Below, in pieces: positions 8,803 through 15,359 of a DNA stretch of 21,587 bases. The position numbers and the translations under genes are program-made. Each line of letters starts with the position of its first letter. The stretch's first letter is position 1. The stretch is from Desulfobulbaceae bacterium (GTDB taxonomy: Bacteria; Desulfobacterota; Desulfobulbia; Desulfobulbales; Desulfocapsaceae), in assembly GCA_031256095.1 (NCBI GenBank), contig JAIRRG010000028.1:1-21587 (forward strand), in the 5' to 3' direction. Below the pieces are notes generated by a model, which saw only the letters and a program-made list of their open reading frames with translations, was not told the DNA's origin and searched no databases.

Positions 8803-8842
8803 CCAATTTTCTTCCCACTTTTTTCCACTCTCCGAGAGAGAC

Positions 8843-9328
8843 ATGCGGCGAACAGGTTTTGTTTTGATGGCCGTGGCCGTTTTGGCCGCCTCGCTCTTTT
8901 CCGGCTGCGTCGGCCGGCCGCATTATGTTGAACTGAGCCGCGATTTCAGCGTCGAGCCGGTTTTCACCAACCGCGTCATTCTGCCACAATACCGCTACTA
9001 TTATACCGGCCCGGACCATGAGCCGGACGCTCTTCTTGCCTTAAACCGAGATTGGACGCTCGACGGCCTCTACTGGACGGAGATCGTCCTGACCGAGACG
9101 CAACTGAAGAAATGGCTGCAGCAGTTCAACTGGGCCCGCGGCAGCGTCGACAACGGGGCACATATGACCATCTGTTATAATGGCATGAAGGTGCCTGGCC
9201 CGGACGGCCAGCAGATTGGCGCCATGTATGTCCGTTATGGTCAGGTTTACGTCCGTTACGGCGAGCCGAAGCATTTGACGATTATCGGCCCGGAAGCTCC
9301 GCCAGCGGCGGCTTTTATCCGGGACTAA
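8843..9328 (+). CDS. Putative lipoprotein of unknown function
   Basis: 161 residues. The N-terminus MRRTGFVLMAVAVLAASLFSGC is a lipoprotein signal peptide with the lipid-modified Cys at 22 (lipobox FSGC, with Phe instead of the usual Leu). I chose the ATG at 8843 because GAGAGAG precedes it and the signal peptide starts there; a longer in-frame reading back to 8762 would bury the signal. The mature part (about 140 residues) has many aromatic residues: YRYYYTGPDHEPDALLAL, then WTLDGLYWTEIVLTETQLKKW, and near the end MYVRYGQVYVRYGEP, a short internal repeat of VRYG. I do not recognise the family. It should be anchored in the inner or outer membrane facing the periplasm. It is divergent from the ACT gene and lies 14 bp before the alpha/beta hydrolase gene, so the two may be co-transcribed. 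Confidence 0.8.
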   Translation: MRRTGFVLMAVAVLAASLFSGCVGRPHYVELSRDFSVEPVFTNRVILPQYRYYYTGPDHEPDALLALNRDWTLDGLYWTEIVLTETQLKKWLQQFNWARGSVDNGAHMTICYNGMKVPGPDGQQIGAMYVRYGQVYVRYGEPKHLTIIGPEAPPAAAFIRD

Positions 9329-9342
9329 TAGCGGGCGTGATT

Positions 9343-10185
9343 ATGGTTTCGGCTATGGTTTCCTCGCAGGTGTCATCAACCCATGTTGCCATGCGCCATT
9401 TTGATATTCATTTGGCGAAAACAGGAACACGCCTGGAAGCCGCCTGGCTGGGGCCGCCGCCAGAGGCGGCGCCGACCTTGGTCTTTCTCCATGAAGGCTT
9501 GGGCTGTGTCGAACTGTGGCGGAATTTTCCCGAACGGCTGGCCGAGGCCAGCGGCTGTGGGACGCTGCTCTATAGCCGCCAGGGATACGGGGGCTCCGAC
9601 CCCTGCCCGCTGCCGCGCCCGATTTCCTTTATGCACCACGAGGCGCTGACGGTGTTGCCAGAGGTGCTGGCGGCGACCGGCATCCGCGACCACATTCTCA
9701 TCGGCCATTCCGATGGCGGCTCCATCGCCCTGATCCATGCCGGCAGCCCACCCCGCCCCGGTTTGCTGGGTGTGGTGACGCTGGCGGCGCATGTCTTTTG
9801 CGAAGACATTTCCCGCCGCGCCATCGCCGCCGCACGCGACAATTATGTGCAAGGCAATTTGAAACCCCGCCTGGAAACCTACCATGGCGGCAACACCGAT
9901 TGCGCCTTCTGGGGCTGGAACGAAGTATGGCTGCGCCCGGAATTTATCGCTTGGAACATTGAGGAATTTCTGCCCGCCATCACCGTGCCGCTGTTGCTCA
10001 TCCAGGGCGAGGACGATCCCTACGGCACGGCGGCGCAGGTAACGGCCGTTGCGCGGCAAGCGGGCGGCTCGGTAACAACGGCCATGGTCGCCGCCTGCGG
10101 CCATGCCCCGCATCTGCAACACAAAGATGCCATCGTCGAAAAAATCGCCGGGTTCATCAGCGACCTGACATCGCAAATAGTCTAG
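9343..10185 (+). CDS. Alpha/beta hydrolase
   Basis: 280 residues from the ATG at 9343. The order is typical of the fold: oxyanion-hole stretch FLHEGLG (48-54), SRQGYGGSD (78-86), nucleophile elbow GHSDGG with Ser123, acid region QGEDDPYG (D224/D225) and CGHAPH with the catalytic His254. All three catalytic residues are present, so it is probably active on an ester, lactone or similar bond; the substrate cannot be read from the sequence. The start is uncertain. A GTG at 9337 and ATGs at 9355 and 9391 are in frame, and no strong ribosome binding site decides between them; the domain proper begins near the ATG at 9391. The DUF3786 gene starts 28 bp downstream, so the two likely share a transcript. 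Confidence 0.88.
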   Translation: MVSAMVSSQVSSTHVAMRHFDIHLAKTGTRLEAAWLGPPPEAAPTLVFLHEGLGCVELWRNFPERLAEASGCGTLLYSRQGYGGSDPCPLPRPISFMHHEALTVLPEVLAATGIRDHILIGHSDGGSIALIHAGSPPRPGLLGVVTLAAHVFCEDISRRAIAAARDNYVQGNLKPRLETYHGGNTDCAFWGWNEVWLRPEFIAWNIEEFLPAITVPLLLIQGEDDPYGTAAQVTAVARQAGGSVTTAMVAACGHAPHLQHKDAIVEKIAGFISDLTSQIV

Positions 10186-10213
10186 GCCAAGGTTTTCCAA
10201 CAAGGAGAATGCC

Positions 10214-10852
10214 ATGGAACAATGGATCGACGAACAGTATTTCGCCGAACTGGCGCAGGCGAAACCGGAAAAGCTTTGCGCTGGGGGCCGCGCCGCTTAT
10301 GACCCGGCGACCGGCCGCTACCGCATCCGTATCTGGAATGAGGATTACACCTTCGACGGGCGCAACCGCCTGGTCAGCGTCGCGCCAACGGCATCATCGA
10401 CGCTGACAGAGGAGTTTGATCCTGAGAGATTTTCGGTCTTCGTCATCTGGTACTTGCTCCACCCGATGATGGCCGTTCCCCACACCGGCACTTGGATATC
10501 GGAGAACGACTTTCCCGGCGGCAATACCTTTTTTCGCGGCCCGCACCAGATTCCCGGGAACAAGGTCGCTGTCGCCTGCGACGGCAATCTCGGCCACTTC
10601 ACCGCCGCCGGCCAGCGGCTTGGCGGCGAGAAACTAACCATGGGCGACGCGGCCTTTCGTTTCGCCATCACGCCAGACATAGCGGTTGCCGTCCTGCTCT
10701 GGCTCGGTGACGAGGATTTCCCGGCCGAGGCCAAGGTACTCTTCGATCAGGGCCTGATTGGTAAACTGCCGCTCGATCTTGTTTGGTCTCTGGCTTCGGG
10801 AGTCTGCAAGCGGCTGAGTGGCATCATCAAAGCGCAAGGGCAAGCGGCTTAA
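10214..10852 (+). CDS. DUF3786 domain-containing protein
   Basis: 212 residues. The C-terminal half carries the family's hallmark stretches: GTWISENDFPGGNTFFRG, then RLGGEKLTMGDAAFRF, then LLWLGDEDFPAEAKVLFDQ. The N-terminal part (DYTFDGRNRLV) and the run up to WYLLHPMMAVP also fit. The ATG at 10214 has a strong AAGGAG 8 bases upstream. The function is unknown. From general knowledge the family is found mostly in strict anaerobes such as sulfate reducers, clostridia and methanogens, and this is one reason for the proposed lifestyle. No signal peptide or membrane segment is seen, so it is probably cytoplasmic. It follows the alpha/beta hydrolase gene in the same direction. Confidence 0.85.
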   Translation: MEQWIDEQYFAELAQAKPEKLCAGGRAAYDPATGRYRIRIWNEDYTFDGRNRLVSVAPTASSTLTEEFDPERFSVFVIWYLLHPMMAVPHTGTWISENDFPGGNTFFRGPHQIPGNKVAVACDGNLGHFTAAGQRLGGEKLTMGDAAFRFAITPDIAVAVLLWLGDEDFPAEAKVLFDQGLIGKLPLDLVWSLASGVCKRLSGIIKAQGQAA

Positions 10853-10921
10853 CCTCGGCACCGCTTCGATCACGACGGGCCACGCCGCCACGGGAAGTGC
10901 ATCATTTCATTAGCTCAACCA

Positions 10922-10938
10922 CAAAATCCAGAGTGGAT
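10922..10938 (-). terminator. Possible weak terminator after the metallophosphoesterase gene
   Basis: The inverted repeat ATCCA-GAG-TGGAT (10926-10938) reads on the minus strand as a 5-bp hairpin followed by TTTTG. It lies 24 bp past the metallophosphoesterase stop codon, in the 109-bp gap between two convergent genes. The stem and T run are short, so this is tentative. Confidence 0.25.
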
Positions 10939-10961
10939 CTGTCTGCCACCGGCAAAACGTT

Positions 10962-11639
10962 TCAGAAGAGTTTGGCGCGGATGTTTGCCGCTTCGACGTC
11001 GATCTCCACCCATCCACCCTGAGCGAAGGCGCCACAATTGAAAAGAGCGGTGGCACCAAGGCGGTCTTCGCCTTTGGCCTCGTGGATATGGCCGCAGACG
11101 CACAGCGAGGGCTGGTATTTTTCGATAAAGGTCCGCACCGCCTTTGAGCCAACATGACAGCCATTTTTCAGGCGGTCAAGCCGAGTGCCGTGCGGCGGAG
11201 CATGGGTCAGCAAAAGCGTGGGCAGGCCGGCGCCGCTGGCGGCAAACGCCCCCGCCCGCCGCCAAGCTTCATCGAGAAGCCGCGCCATCGCCTCCTCGCT
11301 TAATTCATTGGGGGTGCAAAACGGCGTCGGATTGGAACCGCCCAGGCCGATGACAATGAGGCTGTTGCCGCCTTTGACCAAAAGGCGGGCCTGACCATGC
11401 AGATTGATCCCTTCTTGAGTGAGAAAATCACCGGCGCTCCGCCGGTCGAGGTTGCCAGTCTGGGCGAAGACCCGTGGGCAGAAACGCCGCAAACCGGCGA
11501 TCACCCGCGCCGTGGCGGTGGACCCACCGAAATTGGTCAGGTCACCGTGAACGAGCAGGTAATCACAGGCGGCCAAACCGGGGATGTTGGCGCACGGTTC
11601 AAGGTGCTGATGAATATCGCCACACAGAACAATTCGCAT
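10962..11639 (-). CDS. Calcineurin-like metallophosphoesterase (PAE1087-like)
   Basis: 225 residues containing the full set of metal-binding motifs: GDIH (7-10), HGDLTNFG near 31-38, GNLD near 62-65, THAPPHGTRLD and CGHIHEAKG. Two metal ions and a phosphoester bond are expected; the substrate is unknown. The GDLTNFG and THAPPxGTxLD forms resemble the small single-domain phosphoesterases of the archaeal PAE1087 type. GNLD replaces the common GNHD, so the His that usually polarises the leaving group is Leu here; some of these small families have Cys or another residue at that place. The ATG at 11639 begins directly with the first beta strand (MRIVLCGDIH). No strong ribosome binding site precedes it. 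The gene stands alone, with htpG divergent. Confidence 0.9.
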   Translation of the reverse strand: MRIVLCGDIHQHLEPCANIPGLAACDYLLVHGDLTNFGGSTATARVIAGLRRFCPRVFAQTGNLDRRSAGDFLTQEGINLHGQARLLVKGGNSLIVIGLGGSNPTPFCTPNELSEEAMARLLDEAWRRAGAFAASGAGLPTLLLTHAPPHGTRLDRLKNGCHVGSKAVRTFIEKYQPSLCVCGHIHEAKGEDRLGATALFNCGAFAQGGWVEIDVEAANIRAKLF

Positions 11640-11706
11640 AAATCAGTTCAATCTTCAGCCAACGGCGACGGTAATTCTTTCCACCTCACTTGCGGCGGCA
11701 ATTGGC

Positions 11707-11758
11707 GGACGAAGGCCCCAAGCGAAGCCCCCGGACGAAGCCCTCGGATGAAGTCCCA
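11707..11758 (+). repeat. Four tandem 13-bp imperfect repeats upstream of htpG
   Basis: The 52 bp divide exactly into four 13-mers: GGACGAAGGCCCC, AAGCGAAGCCCCC, GGACGAAGCCCTC and GGATGAAGTCCCA. Against the consensus GGACGAAGCCCCC they match at 12, 10, 12 and 10 positions. The array ends 4 bp before the TTGACA hexamer at 11763. It lies between the divergent metallophosphoesterase and htpG starts and may be a protein-binding array or simply a local tandem expansion. Confidence 0.75.
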
Positions 11759-11762
11759 TAGC

Positions 11763-11793
11763 TTGACAGCATGGGGCAAATGCTTACCATTAT
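11763..11793 (+). promoter_or_regulatory. Candidate htpG promoter
   Basis: A perfect TTGACA (11763-11768) is followed after 19 bp by CATTAT (11788-11793). The spacing is longer than optimal for sigma-70. Read as a heat-shock promoter, CTTGAC (11762-11767) and ACCAT (11786-11790) resemble the sigma-32 consensus halves CTTGAA and CCCCAT, at slightly long spacing. Either would give a leader of about 85 nt before the htpG start. Called by eye. Confidence 0.45.
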
Positions 11794-11885
11794 CGCTGTT
11801 TTTTTATAAATTACAACGAAAACAGGATGATGGCCACACGGTCAACCGTTCTTTCCTCTCCAACCAGAACCTTTTGGTGCAGCGT

Positions 11886-13754
11886 ATGACAAGCCAGACC
11901 ACGACCTATGAATTCCAGGCGGAAACCAGAAAACTCCTTGATATCGTTATCAATTCCCTCTACACCGAACGCGATGTTTTTGTCCGCGAGCTGATTTCCA
12001 ACGCCGCCGACGCCCTGGAAAAATTCCGCCACGAAAGCCTGACCGCCGCTGAAGTCTTTGACGCCCACATGCCTTTGGAAATCAACATTACGCTGGACGC
12101 CAAAGAACACCTGTTCACGATCAGCGATACCGGCATCGGCATGGGCCGCGCCGAACTGGAGCACAATTTGGGCACCATCGCCCACTCCGGTTCCAACACC
12201 TTCCTCAGTCAGCTGGCCGAAGCGGCAAAGAAAGATGTCAATTTAATTGGTCAGTTTGGCGTCGGATTTTATTCCGCCTTTATGGCCGGCAAAAAGGTGC
12301 GGGTGCAAAGCCGCTCCTGGGATGGCGGCGAAGGGCACGAGTGGGCCTCGGATGGCGCTGGCAGTTTTACGATCAGCGAATGTCCAGGGTTGCATCGCGG
12401 CACGAAAATCATCATCGAATTGAAGGATGACGCCCACGACTACGCGGAAAAATGGAAAATCGAGTCCGTCATCAAAGAGTATTCGGCCTTCGTCCCCTTT
12501 CCGATCAAACTTGATGGCGAAACCGTCAACACCGTCCAAGCCATCTGGACCAAAAATAAATCCGAGATAACTGACCAAGAATACAACGATTTCTTCAAAT
12601 TCATCGCCTCGGGCGGCGACGAGCCGCTCTACCGCCTGCACTTTTCCGCCGACGCGCCGCTGGCGATCAACGCCCTGCTCTTTGTACCCAAGGAAAATCT
12701 TGAAATTTTCGGTTTCGGCCGCATGGAACCCGGCGTCAATCTCTACTGCCAGCGGGTGTTGATCGACCAACACTCGAAGAATATCTTGCCGGAATGGCTG
12801 CGTTTTTTGAAAGGAGTCATCGACAGCGACGACCTGCCGCTGAATATCTCGCGCCAGGCCTTGCAGGATAATGCCCTGGTCAACAAAATCAGGAAAGTCG
12901 TCACCAAGCGTTTTCTCAAATTTCTTGACGAGGAAGCCAGCCACAACGAGGAAAATTATTTGAAATTCTTCTCAACGTTTGGCTATTTTCTCAAGGAAGG
13001 GGCGACCAGCGAGTATGAATTCCAAAAAGAGCTGGCCAAACTGATGCGTTTTGAGTCGTCAAAGGGCGAGGCCGGAAAACCAATTTCCCTGACCGATTAT
13101 CTGGGACGGATGCAGCCGGATCAGGACAGTATCTACTATATCAATGGCCCCAGCCGCGCCGCCATTGAGGCCGGGCCGTATGTCGAGATGTTCAAGAAAA
13201 AGGGTATCGAAATCCTCTATACTTTGGAAGCGATCGATGATTTTGTCCTCAACCACCTGCGCGAATTTGAGGGTAAGAAGCTGGTTTCCGCCGACCGCGC
13301 CGACCTTGACATACCAAAGAGCGAGGCCGATGGCAGCGAGGAGCAGGCGGACAAGCTGAACGAGGTCGATACCGAGGCGCTCGTCGCCTGGTTCAAGGAG
13401 ACTTTGCAGGAGCAGGTTGCCGAGGTCAAAGTCTCAAAACGCCTGGTCGATGCCCCGGCGATGATCGTCAACACCGACGGCTACATGACTTCGACGATGG
13501 AGCGGGTACTGGCCGCCAGCCGCCAGGAAAAGGGTCTGGGCCTGGGCGGCTCCGGCAAGAAAAACCTGGAAATTAATCCGAAGAACACCCTGATCAAACA
13601 ACTGTCATCGCTGCGGCAGAAAGACGCGGAACTGGCCGCCGAAATCGCCCGGCAAATTCACGATAATGCCATGATCCAGGCTGGCCTCGTCATTGACCCC
13701 CTGGCTATGGTCGAGCGGAATTACAAAATTCTTGCCCGCGCCGCCGGCGCCTGA
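11886..13754 (+). CDS. htpG: Molecular chaperone HtpG (bacterial Hsp90)
   Basis: 622 residues, a normal HtpG length. The N-terminal GHKL ATPase domain shows YEFQAETRKLLDIVINSLY (8-26), RELISNAADALEKFR with E35 and N39, DTGIGM at 81-86 and GQFGVGFYSAFMAGKKV. The middle domain includes NLYCQRVLIDQHSKNILPEWL and the arginine-bearing LPLNISRQALQDN. The C-terminal dimerisation domain ends with MIQAGLVIDPLAMVERN. It is an ATP-driven cytoplasmic dimer that remodels client proteins, typically with DnaK. The frame is open a further 163 codons upstream, but that part lies antisense to the metallophosphoesterase gene and has no family similarity. The ATG at 11886 gives the standard N-terminus. The ribosome binding site is weak (TTGGTGCAGCGT). 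Confidence 0.97.
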   Translation: MTSQTTTYEFQAETRKLLDIVINSLYTERDVFVRELISNAADALEKFRHESLTAAEVFDAHMPLEINITLDAKEHLFTISDTGIGMGRAELEHNLGTIAHSGSNTFLSQLAEAAKKDVNLIGQFGVGFYSAFMAGKKVRVQSRSWDGGEGHEWASDGAGSFTISECPGLHRGTKIIIELKDDAHDYAEKWKIESVIKEYSAFVPFPIKLDGETVNTVQAIWTKNKSEITDQEYNDFFKFIASGGDEPLYRLHFSADAPLAINALLFVPKENLEIFGFGRMEPGVNLYCQRVLIDQHSKNILPEWLRFLKGVIDSDDLPLNISRQALQDNALVNKIRKVVTKRFLKFLDEEASHNEENYLKFFSTFGYFLKEGATSEYEFQKELAKLMRFESSKGEAGKPISLTDYLGRMQPDQDSIYYINGPSRAAIEAGPYVEMFKKKGIEILYTLEAIDDFVLNHLREFEGKKLVSADRADLDIPKSEADGSEEQADKLNEVDTEALVAWFKETLQEQVAEVKVSKRLVDAPAMIVNTDGYMTSTMERVLAASRQEKGLGLGGSGKKNLEINPKNTLIKQLSSLRQKDAELAAEIARQIHDNAMIQAGLVIDPLAMVERNYKILARAAGA

Positions 13755-13796
13755 GCCACCACCACCGCCCCGCCCGCGCCGAAAACGCGCATATCC

Positions 13797-13826
13797 TTGC
13801 GGGCTGGGCGGCAACACAGGTATAGT
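13797..13826 (+). promoter_or_regulatory. Candidate promoter of the BamE-like lipoprotein / pcm operon
   Basis: TTGCGG (13797-13802) and TATAGT (13821-13826) are separated by 18 bp, in the 128-bp gap between htpG and the lipoprotein gene. The -10 matches the consensus at five of six positions. It would give a leader of about 50 nt before the ATG at 13883. Confidence 0.45.
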
Positions 13827-13882
13827 GGCGGCTTGTCGGCTTTTTGATTTTTTACGCACGTCATTTTTACGGAGGTATCCTG

Positions 13883-14275
13883 ATGTCCCCGCGCCGTTTT
13901 TTACTGCCGCTCTTCGCCTGCGTCGTCCTGTTGGTCACCTCCTGCGCCACGAGCCAGCCGGTGCGCAACCTGGCCTCCGATGCCTCCTTGATCAAACCCG
14001 GACAAACCAGCAGTCAGGAAGTAATCCACCTGATCGGTGAGCCGGACCAGCGTCAAGCTGGCGGCAATGGCCAGGAGACCTGGATTTATCACGAAAAAGA
14101 AACTTCCTGGGTCAAGAAGGCACCTTTGGTTGGCCGCCTGTTCAACCCGCACAAGGAAGAAAGCCTGACCCTGGTAATTCGCGACAATGTCGTCGCCTCC
14201 AGCCGCTACGGCTCACTGGCTTACAACAAGCCGGGTTGGGACAAAGACTTCGACTGGCAGGGAGACAAGAAGTGA
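13883..14275 (+). CDS. BamE/SmpA/OmlA-like lipoprotein
   Basis: 130 residues. A lipoprotein signal peptide runs to the lipobox VTSC, with the lipidated Cys at 21. The start at 13883 is fixed by a GGAGG 7 bases upstream; the longer in-frame reading lacks support. The mature part has the SmpA/OmlA pattern: SLIKPGQTSSQEVIHLIGEPD, then GQETWIYHEKET, then LTLVIRDNVVASSRYGS. Family members are small periplasmic lipoproteins; BamE itself belongs to the outer-membrane beta-barrel assembly complex. Many paralogues exist, so I do not call it bamE. The stop codon overlaps the pcm GTG start by 4 bases, which ties the two genes translationally. Confidence 0.8.
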   Translation: MSPRRFLLPLFACVVLLVTSCATSQPVRNLASDASLIKPGQTSSQEVIHLIGEPDQRQAGGNGQETWIYHEKETSWVKKAPLVGRLFNPHKEESLTLVIRDNVVASSRYGSLAYNKPGWDKDFDWQGDKK

Positions 14276-14919
14276 GTGACCGCTACCAGCTTCCCCGGGA
14301 AGAGATGGTAGCAAAACAGATTCGCGCCCGTGGCATCCTCGACGAGCGGGTACTCACAGCCATGCGCCAGGTGCCGCGTCATCTCTTTGTCGATAGCGCC
14401 CTGCGTCCCCAGGCCTATGACGACTACCCGCTGCCAATCACTGGCGGCCAGACCATCTCCCAGCCCTATATTGTCGCCTGCATGACCGAGCTGCTGCAAT
14501 TGCGCGGCGATGAAACCGTTCTCGAAATCGGCACCGGTTCCGGCTATCAGGCGGCGGTGCTGTCGCGCTTATGCCACCAGGTGTATTCGGTCGAGCGGCT
14601 GAACTCGCTTCTGCCCCAGGCGCGCAAGATATTTGACAGCCTCTCCTACTTCAATATCACCGCCAAACTTGCCGATGGCACCCTGGGCTGGCCGGAGGCC
14701 GCGCCTTTTGACGCCATCATCGTCACCGCTGGCGGCCCGGAAATTCCACCACCCTTACTTGACCAGCTCGCCGACCCGGGCCGGCTGGTCATGCCGGTGG
14801 GCAAGCAGGAACAGCAAGAGCTTTGTCTTGTCACTAAAAAAGGCGGCGAAACTAGAACAGAAATCCTGGCGGGAGTCCGTTTTGTCGATCTCATCGGCAT
14901 TCATGGCTGGAAAAACTGA
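14272..14919 (+). CDS. pcm: Protein-L-isoaspartate O-methyltransferase
   Basis: 215 residues, the usual length. It begins with GTG at 14272, overlapping the preceding stop codon (GTGA), with GGGAG upstream; the frame is open a little further but the family's N-terminus fits here. Key stretches are MVAKQIRARGILDERVLTAM (12-31), TGGQTISQPYIVACMTELL (57-75), the SAM-binding VLEIGTGSGYQAAVLSRL (83-100), VYSVERL and FDAIIVTAGGPEIPPPLLDQL. The enzyme uses SAM to methylate isoaspartyl residues in damaged proteins and so starts their repair; it is cytosolic. The run htpG, lipoprotein, pcm is consistent with a protein-quality neighbourhood. The next gene starts 10 bp downstream. Confidence 0.96.
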   Translation: MSDRYQLPREEMVAKQIRARGILDERVLTAMRQVPRHLFVDSALRPQAYDDYPLPITGGQTISQPYIVACMTELLQLRGDETVLEIGTGSGYQAAVLSRLCHQVYSVERLNSLLPQARKIFDSLSYFNITAKLADGTLGWPEAAPFDAIIVTAGGPEIPPPLLDQLADPGRLVMPVGKQEQQELCLVTKKGGETRTEILAGVRFVDLIGIHGWKN

Positions 14920-14920
14920 G

Positions 14921-14950
14921 GAGGCCATAATGTCCGAGGCCATAATGCCC
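14921..14950 (+). repeat. Tandem 15-bp duplication covering the ribosome binding site and start codon
   Basis: GAGGCCATAATGTCC (14921-14935) is followed immediately by GAGGCCATAATGCCC (14936-14950), identical at 14 of 15 positions. Each copy contains GAGG, a 5-base spacer and an ATG in the same frame, so the gene has two alternative starts. The first copy has the stronger site because the preceding bases extend it to GAGGAGG. Confidence 0.9.
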
Positions 14951-15352
14951 GCATCCCTTCTGCCACAAGTCACCGCCTTCGTCGCCGATTGGCCCGATGA
15001 GCCGATGCGCCGCGTTTTTATCGAGCTGGCCGAAATGCTAAACGGTCTGCCCGGCGTCACCTGCGATTTCATAGCCCGGCCCGGCGTCTCATACTCGCTG
15101 CGGCCTCGCCACAAGAAGCAGCAAGAACGCCCCCTATTCGCCATGATCGACGTCATTGATGACGAGCCGCGCTGGCTGTCGGTTTGCTTTTATGAAGATA
15201 TGATCAGCGACCCGGAGGAAGCGGGCGATCTTGTCCCCGGCGGTCTGGCCGGCAGCGATGGCTACTGCTTCGATCTGACGACGCCTGAGCGTCTGGCCTA
15301 TGTCGGCGCCAGGTTGATGGAGGCCTTTCGGGAGGCGGCAAGCAGCCAATAA
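14930..15352 (+). CDS. Small conserved-looking protein of unknown function
   Basis: 140 residues from the ATG at 14930, which has GAGGAGG 5 bases upstream; a second start with its own GAGG lies 15 bp downstream. The longer open frame back to 14633 overlaps pcm and is spurious. Recognisable stretches are FIARPGVSYSLRPRHKKQ, then RPLFAMIDVIDDEPRWLSVCFYEDMISDPEE and LVPGGLAGSDGYCFDLT, which have the look of a conserved family although I cannot name it. There is no signal peptide or membrane segment, so it is probably cytoplasmic. It is the third gene of the lipoprotein-pcm operon. It ends 7 bp before the convergent glycosyltransferase-like gene, with no terminator in the gap. Confidence 0.8.
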   Translation: MSEAIMPASLLPQVTAFVADWPDEPMRRVFIELAEMLNGLPGVTCDFIARPGVSYSLRPRHKKQQERPLFAMIDVIDDEPRWLSVCFYEDMISDPEEAGDLVPGGLAGSDGYCFDLTTPERLAYVGARLMEAFREAASSQ

Positions 15353-15359
15353 TACTTGG

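Noticed and set aside
9376..10215. 279-codon minus-strand open frame opposite the alpha/beta hydrolase
   Set aside because: The plus-strand frame has a complete catalytic triad and typical fold motifs; the antisense translation has none.
11397..11885. 163-codon in-frame open extension upstream of htpG
   Set aside because: It is antisense to the metallophosphoesterase gene and to the repeat region and has no HtpG-like sequence. The family N-terminus begins at the ATG at 11886.
13755..13797. CCACCACCACC-rich stretch after htpG as a repeat or coding tail
   Set aside because: It is a short low-complexity GC-rich run after a clear HtpG stop codon, without a repeat structure worth calling.
14633..14929. 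Upstream extension of the small protein after pcm
   Set aside because: It overlaps pcm in another frame; GAGGAGG directly precedes the ATG at 14930.
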